In this document: positions 15,544 through 25,117 of the stretch, piece by piece | Numbering within the stretch: the stretch's first letter is position 1 | Layout of the letters: every line of letters begins with the position of its first letter | DNA from: Pectobacterium actinidiae | GTDB taxonomy: Bacteria; Pseudomonadota; Gammaproteobacteria; Enterobacterales; Enterobacteriaceae | NCBI RefSeq assembly: GCF_000803315.1 | Contig: NZ_JRMH01000001.1 | Location: 3,782,001-3,846,000 of the forward strand | Length of the DNA stretch: 64,000 nt | Reading direction: 5' to 3' | The notes under the pieces: generated by a model | Database searches by the model: none | The model's input: the letters and a program-made list of their open reading frames with translations, nothing else | What the model was told of the DNA's origin: nothing | Program-made: the position numbers and the translations under genes

Positions 15544-18141
15544 TTAGACCGTCGTCTGGAAGATCACGCCATCGGCTTTCTCGGTATATTGACCTAACTG
15601 GTCAAAATTCAGATAGCGATAGGTGTCCTGGGCGGTTTTATCCACCTGCGACATGTAGGTCTGATACTCTTCTGAGGTCGGCAAGCGACCCAGCAGCGAA
15701 GCCACCGCAGCCAGTTCGGCAGATGCCAGATACACGTTGGCACCGGTTCCCAAACGGTTCGGGAAGTTACGAGTCGAGGTCGAAACCACCGTCGCACCAT
15801 CCGCCACACGCGCCTGATTACCCATACACAGCGAGCAGCCTGGGATCTCGATACGCGCCCCGCTCTTACCAAACACGCTGTAGTAGCCCTCTTCGGTCAG
15901 CTGTGCCGCATCCATCTTGGTCGGCGGCGCAACCCACAGGCGGGTCGGCAGCTGGCCTTTGTGGCTATCCAGTAGCTTACCTGCCGCACGGAAGTGACCG
16001 ATGTTGGTCATACAGGAACCGATGAAGACTTCATCAATCTTCTCGCCCTGCACGTCAGACAGCCAGCGTGCATCGTCTGGATCGTTCGGCGCACACAGGA
16101 TCGGCTCTTTGATGTCGGCCAGATCGATGTCGATCACCGCCGCGTACTCAGCATCGGCATCCGCTTCCAGCAGTTGCGGATCGGCCAGCCATTTTTCCAT
16201 GCCCTGAATACGGCGCTCCAGCGTACGACGATCGCCGTAGCCTTCAGAGATCATCCACTTCAGCAGCACGATGTTGGAATTCAGGTACTCGATAATCGGT
16301 TCTTTATCCAGCTTGATCGTACAGCCAGCCGCAGAGCGTTCCGCCGAGGCGTCAGTCAGTTCAAACGCCTGCTCGACTTTCAGATCCGGCAGACCTTCGA
16401 TTTCCAGAATACGACCCGAGAAGATGTTCTTCTTACCTTTCTTCTCAACGGTCAGCAGGCCTTGCTTGATGGCATACAGCGGGATGGCGTGAACCAGGTC
16501 GCGCAGAGTAATTCCCGGCTGCATTTTGCCCTTGAAGCGCACCAGAACGGATTCTGGCATATCCAGCGGCATGACGCCGGTCGCGGCAGCAAACGCCACC
16601 AAACCGGAGCCCGCAGGGAAAGAGATACCGATAGGGAAACGCGTATGGGAGTCACCGCCCGTACCAACGGTATCCGGCAGCAGCATACGGTTCAGCCAGG
16701 AGTGGATAACCCCATCGCCCGGACGCAGCGATACGCCACCACGGTTCATGATGAAATCTGGCAGCGTGTGGTGCGTGGTCACGTCAACCGGCTTCGGATA
16801 GGCCGCCGTGTGGCAGAATGACTGCATCACCAGATCGGCGGAGAAGCCCAGACAGGCCAGATCCTTCAGCTCATCACGGGTCATCGGCCCAGTGGTATCC
16901 TGTGAACCTACCGAGGTCATCTTCGGTTCACAGTATTCGTCAGGGCGAATGCCCGCAACGCCACAGGCACGACCCACCATTTTCTGCGCCAGCGAGAAGC
17001 CTTTTTTGCTGGCTTCAACTGCTTTGGAAATACGGAAGACATCGCTGTGCGGCAAGCCCAGTGACTCACGCGCTTTGGAGGTCAGCCCGCGGCCGATAAT
17101 CAGTGGAATACGGCCACCGGCGCGTACTTCATCCAGCAATACGTCGGTCTTCAGCGCGAACGTCGCCAGAACTTCATTGGTGTCATGGCGGCGTACTTCA
17201 CCTTCATACGGGTAAATGTCAATCACATCGCCCATATTCAGATCGTTCACATCCACTTCGATCGGCAGCGCACCAGCATCTTCCATCGTGTTGAAGAAGA
17301 TCGGGGCGATCTTGCCGCCCAGCACCACGCCACCGCCGCGTTTGTTCGGAACGTAAGGGATATCTTCGCCCATGAACCACAGCACGGAGTTAGTCGCCGA
17401 TTTACGCGATGACCCCGTACCGACGACGTCACCGACGTAAGCCAGCGGGAAGCCTTTCTTGTTCAGTTCTTCGATCTGTTTGATCGGGCCTACCGCGCCA
17501 GGTTGATCGGGATCGATACCTTCACGGGCGTTTTTCAGCATTGCCAGCGCGTGCAGCGGGATATCAGGTCGTGACCAGGCATCAGGTGCCGGAGACAGGT
17601 CATCGGTGTTAGTTTCACCGGTGACTTTAAAGACGGTAACGGTAATTTTTTCCGCCAATTTCGGGCGGGACAGGAACCACTCGGCATCAGCCCAGGATTG
17701 GATCACTTTCTTGGCGTGCGCATTGCCTGCCTTCGCCTTTTCTTCCACATCATAGAAGTTATCAAACATCAGCAGCGTGTGAGACAGCGCTTCGGCGGCA
17801 ATTGGTGCCAGCTTGTCGTTATCTAACGCATCAATCAGCGGATGAATATTGTAACCCCCTTGCATGGTGCCCAGCAGCTCAATCGCTTTTTCCTGGGTGA
17901 CCAATGGGGAAGTGGCTTCGCCTTTAGCGACGGCAGCCAAAAAACCGGCCTTTACGTAGGCGGCTTCATCAACACCGGGGGGGACACGGTTAATCAGCAG
18001 GTCAAGCAATGCTTCTTCTTCGCCCGCCGGGGGATTCTTGAGTGACTCAACCAGCGCGGCCATCTGCGTGGCATCTAACGGTTTAGGAACAATCCCCTGT
18101 GCAGCCCGGTCGGCTACGTGCTTACGATATTCTTCTAGCAC
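15544..18141 (-). CDS. acnB: Aconitate hydratase B
   Basis: An 865-residue bifunctional aconitase and 2-methylisocitrate dehydratase of the TCA cycle, the same length as E. coli AcnB and similar throughout. The N-terminal HEAT-like and swivel domains precede the [4Fe-4S] domains; cluster ligand cysteines include those of [11 protein letters not shown] near the C-terminus. I place the start at a GTG (18141-18139), giving VLEEYRKHV as in E. coli, with GAGGAG 6 nt upstream; an in-frame ATG at 18207 would add 22 residues absent from the family. Its own terminator follows. Confidence 0.96.
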   Translation of the reverse strand: MLEEYRKHVADRAAQGIVPKPLDATQMAALVESLKNPPAGEEEALLDLLINRVPPGVDEAAYVKAGFLAAVAKGEATSPLVTQEKAIELLGTMQGGYNIHPLIDALDNDKLAPIAAEALSHTLLMFDNFYDVEEKAKAGNAHAKKVIQSWADAEWFLSRPKLAEKITVTVFKVTGETNTDDLSPAPDAWSRPDIPLHALAMLKNAREGIDPDQPGAVGPIKQIEELNKKGFPLAYVGDVVGTGSSRKSATNSVLWFMGEDIPYVPNKRGGGVVLGGKIAPIFFNTMEDAGALPIEVDVNDLNMGDVIDIYPYEGEVRRHDTNEVLATFALKTDVLLDEVRAGGRIPLIIGRGLTSKARESLGLPHSDVFRISKAVEASKKGFSLAQKMVGRACGVAGIRPDEYCEPKMTSVGSQDTTGPMTRDELKDLACLGFSADLVMQSFCHTAAYPKPVDVTTHHTLPDFIMNRGGVSLRPGDGVIHSWLNRMLLPDTVGTGGDSHTRFPIGISFPAGSGLVAFAAATGVMPLDMPESVLVRFKGKMQPGITLRDLVHAIPLYAIKQGLLTVEKKGKKNIFSGRILEIEGLPDLKVEQAFELTDASAERSAAGCTIKLDKEPIIEYLNSNIVLLKWMISEGYGDRRTLERRIQGMEKWLADPQLLEADADAEYAAVIDIDLADIKEPILCAPNDPDDARWLSDVQGEKIDEVFIGSCMTNIGHFRAAGKLLDSHKGQLPTRLWVAPPTKMDAAQLTEEGYYSVFGKSGARIEIPGCSLCMGNQARVADGATVVSTSTRNFPNRLGTGANVYLASAELAAVASLLGRLPTSEEYQTYMSQVDKTAQDTYRYLNFDQLGQYTEKADGVIFQTTV

Positions 18142-18586
18142 GACGTTCTCCTCGCTCTCATTGTCTTCATTATGCCCGGCGCTCTTGTTCCCGCTTGTGG
18201 TGTCCATGCCTGGGTGTCAGCGTGTGGATGTAAGGTAGTAGAGTGTCCGGTCCAGCCTCGTCAGCATATCAGGATTTGAATTGATTGTTAATTCGTTCAC
18301 ATAATAGCAACATTAATTTTTATTCAACTACGCTATGTGCCCAACGTCACTCTCACTGAAAAATGCCGACATCAGCAGAATAGCATGTCCCTGACGGCGC
18401 ACACTAACTATGCTGAGTTAACCACATAATAGGTAGGTTTTTAACAACATAGCGTGATTAATCATCGTTAGATGGCGTAGCGATAATCAGAATGTTCGCA
18501 ATAGAGTCAGGAAAAGTGTTAACAGATGATAAGAGCCTTCACGGCAACGATGCCGGATGACCTCTTTGATAACAGGAAAAGACTCC
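18142..18586. other. Divergent intergenic region acnB / DUF3060 gene
   Basis: 445 bp that must hold the promoters for acnB and for the gene at 18587. It is AT-rich in 18270-18330. I see no gene, and no operator that I can name with confidence. Confidence 0.5.
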
Positions 18587-19093
18587 ATGACGATAAAACG
18601 GTATCTGCCAATGGTTTCCGTCACTGCCTTCGCGTTCACCGCATCCGTCTATGCCGCGCCTATTGAACTGGAGGGTATCGGTTTAACACGCGATATTCCT
18701 TGTAATGGCAATGATGTCACTATTTCAGGTAACAGCAATAACATCGTGCTAACGGGCAAATGTGCCGCTATTTCCATCGCGGGTTCCGAGCACAACGTCA
18801 CATTCGATACCGCCACATCGCTGACCGTGACTGGCTCAGAGATTGCCGCCACGGGTCAATCAACGGGCGATCTGACCGTCGCCGCGTACAAAAACACGAT
18901 CCACACTCACATCCTTGCCGATGATAAGCCAGCAAAGGTGAACGTGACCGGTACGGAACATCATCTCGATCTCGATTTTAAAGGCCCGACTGTTGTTTCC
19001 TTCAATGGCATCAGCAACCGTCTCTCATGGGGAGGAACAGAACCGAAACTTTCTTCTAGCGGTGCTAATAACGTCATCAAACAAAAACCATAA
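18587..19093 (+). CDS. Exported DUF3060 domain-containing protein
   Basis: A 168-residue secreted protein. The signal peptide MTIKRYLPMVSVTAFAFTA ends near SVYA before APIELEG. The mature part consists of short beta-rich units of the DUF3060 type (DVTISGNSNNIVLTGKC, ISIAGSEHNVTF, KVNVTGTEHHLDL), suggesting a small parallel beta structure. Two cysteines (in DIPCNGN and TGKCAA) could form a disulfide. Function is unknown for the family. AGGAAAAG precedes the ATG at 18587; a longer frame from 18557 is less likely because it would bury the signal peptide. Confidence 0.8.
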   Translation: MTIKRYLPMVSVTAFAFTASVYAAPIELEGIGLTRDIPCNGNDVTISGNSNNIVLTGKCAAISIAGSEHNVTFDTATSLTVTGSEIAATGQSTGDLTVAAYKNTIHTHILADDKPAKVNVTGTEHHLDLDFKGPTVVSFNGISNRLSWGGTEPKLSSSGANNVIKQKP

Positions 19094-19147
19094 CGCGCGG
19101 CTTTCTTTCCTCTGACTGACCCGGCACCGACAACAGAAAACATACGA

Positions 19148-19172
19148 CCCAATCAATCACGTGTTGATTGGG
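19148..19172. terminator. Hairpin after the DUF3060 gene
   Basis: CCCAATCAA and TTGATTGGG form a 9-bp stem around TCACGTG. Neither side has a long T-run, so efficiency is uncertain; it lies between two convergent genes. Confidence 0.5.
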
Positions 19173-19227
19173 CCATAATGTTTAGTATACAAAAATATCG
19201 ACTCAATTCCCGCAGAAACGGGGCACG

Positions 19228-20628
19228 TCAGGCCTTAAATGTCAGCCACGGGCGCAGTCGTGCTACGGGTTGAATCAGCTCCGACTGTTCCTGAATATCA
19301 ATCACGGGCGTGACTGGCTTATAGGCCGCCGGCGCTTCTTCCCGCAGGCGCTCATCCTTCAGCGTAATACACTGCCAGGGCAACGTATCTGCCTGCTTCG
19401 CTGTATCGATCTTGTTACGCATATTCTGCCGACGCTCGGCACGCCCCGCGCCGTGTGAACACGACCACAGCCAATCGGGATTTCCTTTCCCCGTAACGAG
19501 GTAGGAGTAGTCTCCCATTGAACCGGGAATCAGCGCAAATCCCCCGGCTTTGGCGGGCGTCGCGCCTTTACGATGCAGGTTCATTCCGTGTTCCGGCAGG
19601 ATAATGTTATGCGACAGATCGACCACCAGTTTGCTGGCGTCATGCGTAAACACCTGCTTCCAGGAGGAACGAATCAGTTCAGTCAGCACGATCCGGTTGA
19701 TCCACGCATAGCGAGCGGCGACGCCCATGGCTTCCATATAATCCGTCGCCTGCTCATCAACCAGACCAAACAGGCCGGATGCCGGATATTTCTCTCCCGC
19801 AGGCCAGCAGGTTCGCGCTTTATCGATCCCACGCTGGCCGACATAAAAGCCAACGTCCCGTGAACCGGTGTGAATCATAATCACAACCTCGCCTTCCTTT
19901 ACGCCAGCTTGATACGCCGCATGCCTGTCTAAGACGGCATCAACAATTTGCAACTCAACGAAATGGTTACCCGACCCTACCGTGCCCAGACTGGCAGGTC
20001 GAAGTATCTCGCGAGGCGCGAAAAACGGCTCAGGCGCATGTCGGCTATCGGCACGAACCGCATCAGTTCCAGCGATAGAACCGAGTTCCGCTGCCAGCCG
20101 TTGGAAGTCCACGTCCTGCCAAAGCCCCAGTAAGGGCAAGGCCGCCAACCACGCCGACAGCCCTTCATCAAAGAGTGCGGAAAACGAATCTGGCGTAACG
20201 GGAACATCGCGCTGATCCAGCAGTAACGTATTTTTGAGCGCCTGAATCAGCGCAGGCTTGTGCGCATCCGCATCCGCATGATGCACGCCCGTCGTCAACA
20301 ATCGCATGCCGCAGTTGATATCCGTCCCAATCGCCGCAGGGATAACAAAGTTCTCCGTTGTAGCGACAATACTGCCAACTGGCGCAAGCGTGCCAGGATG
20401 GAAATCCGGCGTCGCGCGGGCGGCACAGACGCGCGCATCGCTGCCCGGTAGGTGTACCGAGGCGAAATCCAGCAGTTGCTGAACCGCCTTTTCTTCCAGC
20501 GGCAACGTTTCCGGCAACAGAACCTGCGCTTCTGCATTCTGCCTGCGGAGATGATAAATAGAATGTTGGTAATCGGTGTCTATCCCCAAACGGGATAAAC
20601 GTTTTTGTAAGCGAGTAAATGTAGACAT
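19228..20628 (-). CDS. RtcB family RNA ligase
   Basis: A 466-residue RtcB homologue, longer than E. coli RtcB (408). Conserved active-site elements are present: ATPDFHPG, GTDINCGMRL (Asp103 and Cys106, metal ligands), GSGNHFVEL, HTGSRDVG and SHGAGR, whose His is the one guanylylated in RtcB. These enzymes join 2',3'-cyclic phosphate or 3'-phosphate RNA ends to 5'-OH ends using GTP. No rtcA, rtcR, prfH or archease gene is adjacent. AGGTAG precedes the ATG. It is divergent from an ArsR regulator, with 254 bp between them. Confidence 0.88.
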   Translation of the reverse strand: MSTFTRLQKRLSRLGIDTDYQHSIYHLRRQNAEAQVLLPETLPLEEKAVQQLLDFASVHLPGSDARVCAARATPDFHPGTLAPVGSIVATTENFVIPAAIGTDINCGMRLLTTGVHHADADAHKPALIQALKNTLLLDQRDVPVTPDSFSALFDEGLSAWLAALPLLGLWQDVDFQRLAAELGSIAGTDAVRADSRHAPEPFFAPREILRPASLGTVGSGNHFVELQIVDAVLDRHAAYQAGVKEGEVVIMIHTGSRDVGFYVGQRGIDKARTCWPAGEKYPASGLFGLVDEQATDYMEAMGVAARYAWINRIVLTELIRSSWKQVFTHDASKLVVDLSHNIILPEHGMNLHRKGATPAKAGGFALIPGSMGDYSYLVTGKGNPDWLWSCSHGAGRAERRQNMRNKIDTAKQADTLPWQCITLKDERLREEAPAAYKPVTPVIDIQEQSELIQPVARLRPWLTFKA

Positions 20629-20854
20629 GGTGCTACCTAGAAAAACAAAAAATCGCTCCTCCCGTTTCGGAGAGAAGGTTGTTTTTCCTGCAGCAGCAGA
20701 TTCAGGAAAGGATGTCGGGCTATTCTAGGGAGGAACGCCCCTATTGTAAACAGCAGGCCGCATCGCTTTGGCTCCGTTATCAGCTATTTTATCGATGCCA
20801 GCCATTCTCCTCGCTCAAGGCTAAGGGTATGGTAAGCTCAATACATTAGGGATC

Positions 20855-20865
20855 ACTAAATTAGT
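20855..20865. promoter_or_regulatory. Candidate operator upstream of the ArsR gene
   Basis: ACTAA-A-TTAGT is a perfect 5-1-5 inverted repeat, 17 bp before the ArsR-family start, where an autoregulatory site would be expected. Short, hence low confidence. Confidence 0.3.
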
Positions 20866-20882
20866 CAGTCACGCAGGACGGT

Positions 20883-21200
20883 ATGAATATGACGTTGAGC
20901 AATTCGCATCGCGAATTCATGCAGGAGGGTGCGGTAAAAGCCGCCGCGCTGCTGCGCGCGATTGGCAACGAGAACAGGCTGCTGGCGCTTTGCCTGCTCA
21001 TTGAACACAAGGAAATGTCGGTGGGTGCGCTGCTTGAACACATCCCGCTAAGCCAGTCCGCCCTCTCACAGCATCTGGCGAAAATGCGTGAAGAAGGATT
21101 GATTAGCTACCGGCGCGAGTCACAAACGCTGTACTACCGCATCGAAAACCAGGATGTGGAGAAAATCGTCGCCACCTTAAAAGGCATTTTCTGTCCCTGA
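20883..21200 (+). CDS. ArsR-family regulator of the YgaV/BigR persulfide-sensor type
   Basis: A 105-residue winged-helix repressor. The recognition region LSQSALSQHLAKMREEGLI and wing SYRRESQTLYYRI match the BigR/YgaV/SqrR group, and the two cysteines typical of that group are present: Cys37 in LLALCLLIEHKEMSVG and Cys104 in GIFCP. In characterised members these form a di- or tetrasulfide when reactive sulfur is present, releasing DNA. No rhodanese or sulfide-quinone reductase gene is nearby, so targets may be distant, or include the divergent RtcB gene (inference). ATGs at 20883 and 20889 are both possible. Confidence 0.85.
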   Translation: MNMTLSNSHREFMQEGAVKAAALLRAIGNENRLLALCLLIEHKEMSVGALLEHIPLSQSALSQHLAKMREEGLISYRRESQTLYYRIENQDVEKIVATLKGIFCP

Positions 21201-21243
21201 TAGCGGTGACACGAAACGGCATAGACAGAATACCCACAATAAA

Positions 21244-21269
21244 AACGCCACAGGATTTCCCGTGGCGTT
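21244..21269 (-). terminator. Terminator after the FepA-like gene
   Basis: AACGCCAC and GTGGCGTT form an 8-bp stem; on the minus strand it is followed by TTTTTATT. It lies 27 bp past the receptor stop codon and could also end the ArsR transcript. Confidence 0.75.
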
Positions 21270-21296
21270 GGCAATGCCGTATGACGGATAGAGCAC

Positions 21297-23600
21297 TTAG
21301 AACGACGTCTTCACATTCACAAAGAACGTCCGACCTGGTTCGTTATAGGTTGCTGCACCTGCACCCGCAATAGTAACAACACCGTTATTCACCACGTCCT
21401 GCGCATTACCTGCACGGAACAGGCGTTTATCAAACAGGTTCTCTACGCCACCTGTCACGCTCAGGTTCTTGTTAAACTGATAGGTACTGCTTAAGCCGAA
21501 CAGCGCATAAGGGCTTAACTCATTGGTGGCGCTACCGGTTACGCGTTCACCTTTGTAGTTATACATCTTCGGCTTTTGGCGACCATACCAGGTCACATCG
21601 GCCAGGAAGGAAAGACTCTCCGTCGCCTGCCAGTCCACTGATGAATTCAGAGTAAATTCCGGCGTAATCGACAGATAATCGCCCGTGGTTTTATTTTTCG
21701 ATTCCAACATCCAGGTCAGGTTGTTACGCCAGTTGATGCTCTCCGTGACGGGAACGGTCAGGCTACCTTCCAGACCCTGAATGACGGCTTTCGGCACGTT
21801 GCCCCACTGGAAGATATTGGCGTTAGCATATTGAGCATTGGTTCCGCCCACCGCTTTACCAATGACCGTGTTGCCTGCTTCAATCTTGTTACGGTAATCG
21901 TTATGGAAGTAAGTGATGCCCGCAATCAACCCATCACGATGAAATTCCAGACCAATCTCTTTATTCAGACTGGTTTCCGCTTTCAGATCTTCGTTACCGA
22001 TCAGGTAGCAGGACGTACCACCCGCACAGCCCTGCCCACGGCTATAAAGGAGGTAATTCTCGTTGGTCTGGTACAGGTTAGGCGCTTTATAAGCACGAGC
22101 GATACCTAACTTCAGCGTGTAGTCGTCACCCAATTCCTGCGACAGGTTGAGCGATGGGCTCCAGTTGGTGCCTGCCGTGCTGTGATGATCGACACGCAGC
22201 GCTGGCGTCAGAATGGTACTGTCCGTCAGTTGGACGTTATCTTCCACGAAGGCCGAAGCCAGACGCGCGGCAGATTTCTCACTGCGACCACTGCTGCTCA
22301 GCGACCCCACGCTGCCCGCTTCGGTTGTCGTCTGCGTGTTCGACACCGGATCCGTCATCTTCTGTTCGTTCCATTCAACCCCAAACGTGAGCACCTGATC
22401 GACCCACAGATTCAGCGGAAGATTGACCTCGTTGTGCGCGGTAAAATTATCCAGTTTGATGGTGCCGTATTGGTTCGGATTATTGGTATCAAAAATACCT
22501 TCTAAGCCGCCGGACAGCCCCTCAAGAATACGGGTATTGTGCGTACGTTCATATTGCAGATACGACGTAGAACTGACGCCGCTGTCCCAGTAGCCGCGAT
22601 GCGTAACCGCAAAATTCTGGCGGTACATGCGGTTAGTTTCCTTGCCATAATTACTGACAACCAGCGCGTTAGTGTTGGTGTTTTGCGAATCACCCGCATA
22701 GATATTGCCCTGACGGCTGTAACCCGTTTCAAACTCCAGCGACTGTTGCTCGGTCATATCCCAGCGCAACAGACCGTTGATATCCTTATTACGCACCCCT
22801 TCGCGCCCGGAAGGCAGTGAAGCTGACTGATTACCTGCGCGTGCAGACTGATGCCCTTCGTTAATATCGCGTGCATCGGCCTCGGTTTTATTCAGGTTAC
22901 CATACAGACGGAAGCTCAGGCTGTCGGTCAGGCCGCCCATCAGGCTGAAATCGGTACGCTTGGTGGCGCCTTCCGAGCTATGCTCCGGCGCGTTCAGGTA
23001 GGTGTTCCAGGTGCCGTGCCATTCCTGCGTCGGCTGTTTGGTGAGGATGTTGACCACACCGCCCGCCGCACCGTTACCATAGCGTGCCGCCGCCGGGCCG
23101 CGCAGCACTTCAATACGCTCAACCATGTCGGCAGGCACCCAGTTGGTGTCACCACGGGTATCGCGCTCGCCGCGCCAGCCGTAACGCACAGCGGTACGGC
23201 TCGATACAGGTTTGCCATCCACCAGAATCAGCGTGTTTTCCGGTCCCATACCACGGATATCGATCTGGCGATTGTTACCGCGCTGGCCGCTGGTTGAGTT
23301 ACCAGACAGATTAACACCCGGCATAGTGCGAATCAGATCTGACAGATCGTTAGCAGGCGGACGCTTGCTGATATCCTCAGCCGTAATCACCGACACGCCC
23401 GGAGCCTGACGGGTTTGCTCAGCGGCCGTCACCACCATCGTATCGCCCGACGCTTTATTTTCGGCCTGATTCTGCACCTGAGGGGCAGGTTCTGTTGAAG
23501 ACGTCGTCGAGGTTTGCGCCGCACTCAGAAACGATGTCATCCCGCAGCTAACGCCAATGAGCGTCGCCAGATAACGACGCGATTGTGGTAGTTTCATCAA
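21297..23600 (-). CDS. fepA: FepA-type TonB-dependent catecholate siderophore receptor
   Basis: A 767-residue outer-membrane receptor. A signal peptide (basic MMKLPQSRRY then a hydrophobic core, ending near LSAAQT) is followed by a TonB-box-like DTMVVTA, the plug domain (APGVSVITAEDI, NSTSGQRGNNRQIDIRGMGP, GPAAARYGNGAAGGVVNI) and a 22-strand barrel ending in FVNVKTSF. The plug is nearly identical to E. coli FepA, so ferric enterobactin or a related catecholate is the likely ligand. No fes/ent genes are present. The divergent AraC gene and the Fur-like box in between suggest iron- and ligand-dependent control. The symbol is by similarity; PfeA/PirA-like relatives are alternatives. Confidence 0.9.
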   Translation of the reverse strand: MMKLPQSRRYLATLIGVSCGMTSFLSAAQTSTTSSTEPAPQVQNQAENKASGDTMVVTAAEQTRQAPGVSVITAEDISKRPPANDLSDLIRTMPGVNLSGNSTSGQRGNNRQIDIRGMGPENTLILVDGKPVSSRTAVRYGWRGERDTRGDTNWVPADMVERIEVLRGPAAARYGNGAAGGVVNILTKQPTQEWHGTWNTYLNAPEHSSEGATKRTDFSLMGGLTDSLSFRLYGNLNKTEADARDINEGHQSARAGNQSASLPSGREGVRNKDINGLLRWDMTEQQSLEFETGYSRQGNIYAGDSQNTNTNALVVSNYGKETNRMYRQNFAVTHRGYWDSGVSSTSYLQYERTHNTRILEGLSGGLEGIFDTNNPNQYGTIKLDNFTAHNEVNLPLNLWVDQVLTFGVEWNEQKMTDPVSNTQTTTEAGSVGSLSSSGRSEKSAARLASAFVEDNVQLTDSTILTPALRVDHHSTAGTNWSPSLNLSQELGDDYTLKLGIARAYKAPNLYQTNENYLLYSRGQGCAGGTSCYLIGNEDLKAETSLNKEIGLEFHRDGLIAGITYFHNDYRNKIEAGNTVIGKAVGGTNAQYANANIFQWGNVPKAVIQGLEGSLTVPVTESINWRNNLTWMLESKNKTTGDYLSITPEFTLNSSVDWQATESLSFLADVTWYGRQKPKMYNYKGERVTGSATNELSPYALFGLSSTYQFNKNLSVTGGVENLFDKRLFRAGNAQDVVNNGVVTIAGAGAATYNEPGRTFFVNVKTSF

Positions 23601-24023
23601 AATTATCCTGCCCTGTAAGAAATGAATAAGTAGCCTGAAAAAGGATCAACATCGCAGCCGGTACAGCGACACCTAAACGACAATCAGCAAACGCGCTGAA
23701 TAATGGCGGAGATAAAACGCGCAGACGTGGCGGTTATCGGGAGAGAAGCGTCATGCCAACGGGCATCACGTTGTGTTGTTATGAAATGCTGTGTGTAATC
23801 AATCAGCCCTTTTCTCCGCATGGCCGGAAATGGAAAATGCATTTATCGTACAATGTGATGTTCCCAACGAAAAATGCTATTGAGAAGTATTTGCATTACC
23901 ATTTTGGCGCGGTCATTGTTACATTTGTCATTCAGGACGGGGTTTGCTCTAGCAGCAAAATGTTTTGCCAAAGCATCAAAATGGAAGGCGCAGGTCGAAG
24001 GGTTTAATCAGATAGGTAATCAC
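23601..24023. other. Divergent regulatory region between the receptor and AraC-family genes
   Basis: 423 bp. The AraC frame stays open back to an ATG at 23874, but those upstream residues are not family-like and lack a ribosome site, so I treat the stretch as regulatory. It contains the Fur-like box at 23881-23895. Confidence 0.5.
23881..23895. promoter_or_regulatory. Probable Fur box
   Basis: TGAGAAGTATTTGCA matches the 7-1-7 Fur consensus TGATAATNATTATCA at 11 of 14 positions. It sits between the divergent receptor and AraC-type genes, as expected for iron-regulated siderophore uptake. Confidence 0.5.
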
Positions 24024-25007
24024 GTGCGCAGCTTCACTCAATCATCAAAGCCGATCTATAAAGATCATATCGTTCAGCAATCGAGCCTGGTTGCGAACAA
24101 TTACCGTTTTATCGGCCCTCGGCTGATCGATAACACGCCAGTGCTATTTGGGTCGTTCACTGTCATGCAGCTCAACCCGCATCTGATCCTGCATACCGCG
24201 GATGTGATTAATCGCCACAACATGAAAACCCAAAACCTGCTGGATGGCGCGATCAAGCTAGCCATCGTGGTGAGTGGCAATGCGCATATCTCATTTGGTC
24301 ATCAGGAACTGCATCTGGGAGAGAACCAGCCCGCCTCGCTGATTACGCTGACAGAGCCGACGATGTTTACCCGTATCGGCAAGCGTGATGAATATGAAAG
24401 GACGATTACGCTGACGTTCGACAGGGAATGGCTGTACGGCAATATGATGGATACCGTTGGCGACTGGCAGGCCATCCACGATTTCACGCAGACTCATCTG
24501 GCGACACACCTGTGGACACCGTCCCGACAGGCGCTGGCGATTGCCTTACAAACGCTGGACGCAGAACCTTGTCAAACACCGCTCCAGCGCCTTTATCTGG
24601 AAATGCAGTGTATGAGCCTGATTATCGAGGCGTTTACTTCATTAACCGCCAGCGTGGCGCAGGAGAAAAGCAGCGGTGTCACCCTGCGCAGCTACCATCG
24701 CATTCAACAGATCAAAGAGATGCTGGAAAGCGGCAGCGCCGATAATCTATCGATGAGCGAAATCGCCAAAAGCGTCAACATGAGTGAAAGCACGTTGCAG
24801 CGCCATTTCCGTCAAACGTTCAATATGAGCGTTTTTGAATACCTGCGTAACTGCCGTTTGCAGCGTGCCATGCTGGCCTTGCAGAAAGATGGCATCGGTA
24901 TTGCGCAAGCGGCCAGCATCGCCGGTTACAACAGCCCAGCCAACTTTGCCACCGCCCTGCGCCGTGCATTCGGTATTACGCCGGGTCAGTTAAAAGACCG
25001 CTTCTGA
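24024..25007 (+). CDS. AraC-family regulator, PchR-like
   Basis: A 327-residue regulator if it starts at GTG 24024 (AGGT 8 nt upstream). The N-terminal region resembles PchR-type sensor domains, and the C-terminal ~100 residues carry two HTH motifs: LSMSEIAKSVNMSESTLQRH and IGIAQAASIAGYNSPANFAT, followed by FGITPGQLK. PchR-like regulators bind a ferric siderophore and activate the matching receptor, so it probably controls the divergent FepA-like gene. A longer frame opens at 23874 but would overlap the Fur-like box and begins with unrelated residues. Confidence 0.85.
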   Translation: MRSFTQSSKPIYKDHIVQQSSLVANNYRFIGPRLIDNTPVLFGSFTVMQLNPHLILHTADVINRHNMKTQNLLDGAIKLAIVVSGNAHISFGHQELHLGENQPASLITLTEPTMFTRIGKRDEYERTITLTFDREWLYGNMMDTVGDWQAIHDFTQTHLATHLWTPSRQALAIALQTLDAEPCQTPLQRLYLEMQCMSLIIEAFTSLTASVAQEKSSGVTLRSYHRIQQIKEMLESGSADNLSMSEIAKSVNMSESTLQRHFRQTFNMSVFEYLRNCRLQRAMLALQKDGIGIAQAASIAGYNSPANFATALRRAFGITPGQLKDRF

Positions 25008-25019
25008 TATTGAATCACT

Positions 25020-25056
25020 AATAACCAAATGAAATTTGTTATTCCATCTGGTTATT
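25020..25056 (+). terminator. Hairpin after the AraC gene
   Basis: AATAACCAAATGAAAT pairs with ATTCCATCTGGTTATT over 16 positions (two G-U pairs) around TTGTT. It begins 13 nt after the AraC stop codon; AT-rich and without a long T-run. Confidence 0.55.
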
Positions 25057-25117
25057 AATCGCCACTCAATAATGCGCAGTAAATTAGTGCTTTTATGCCA
25101 GCGACACATGACGACTC

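Noticed and set aside
15994..16821. Antisense open frame (275 codons) within acnB
   Set aside because: GC-driven shadow frame; acnB on the minus strand is full length and conserved across this region.
18142..18207. N-terminal extension of AcnB from the upstream ATG at 18207
   Set aside because: The extra 22 residues are absent from the family; the GTG at 18141 has a GAGGAG ribosome site and gives the E. coli length.
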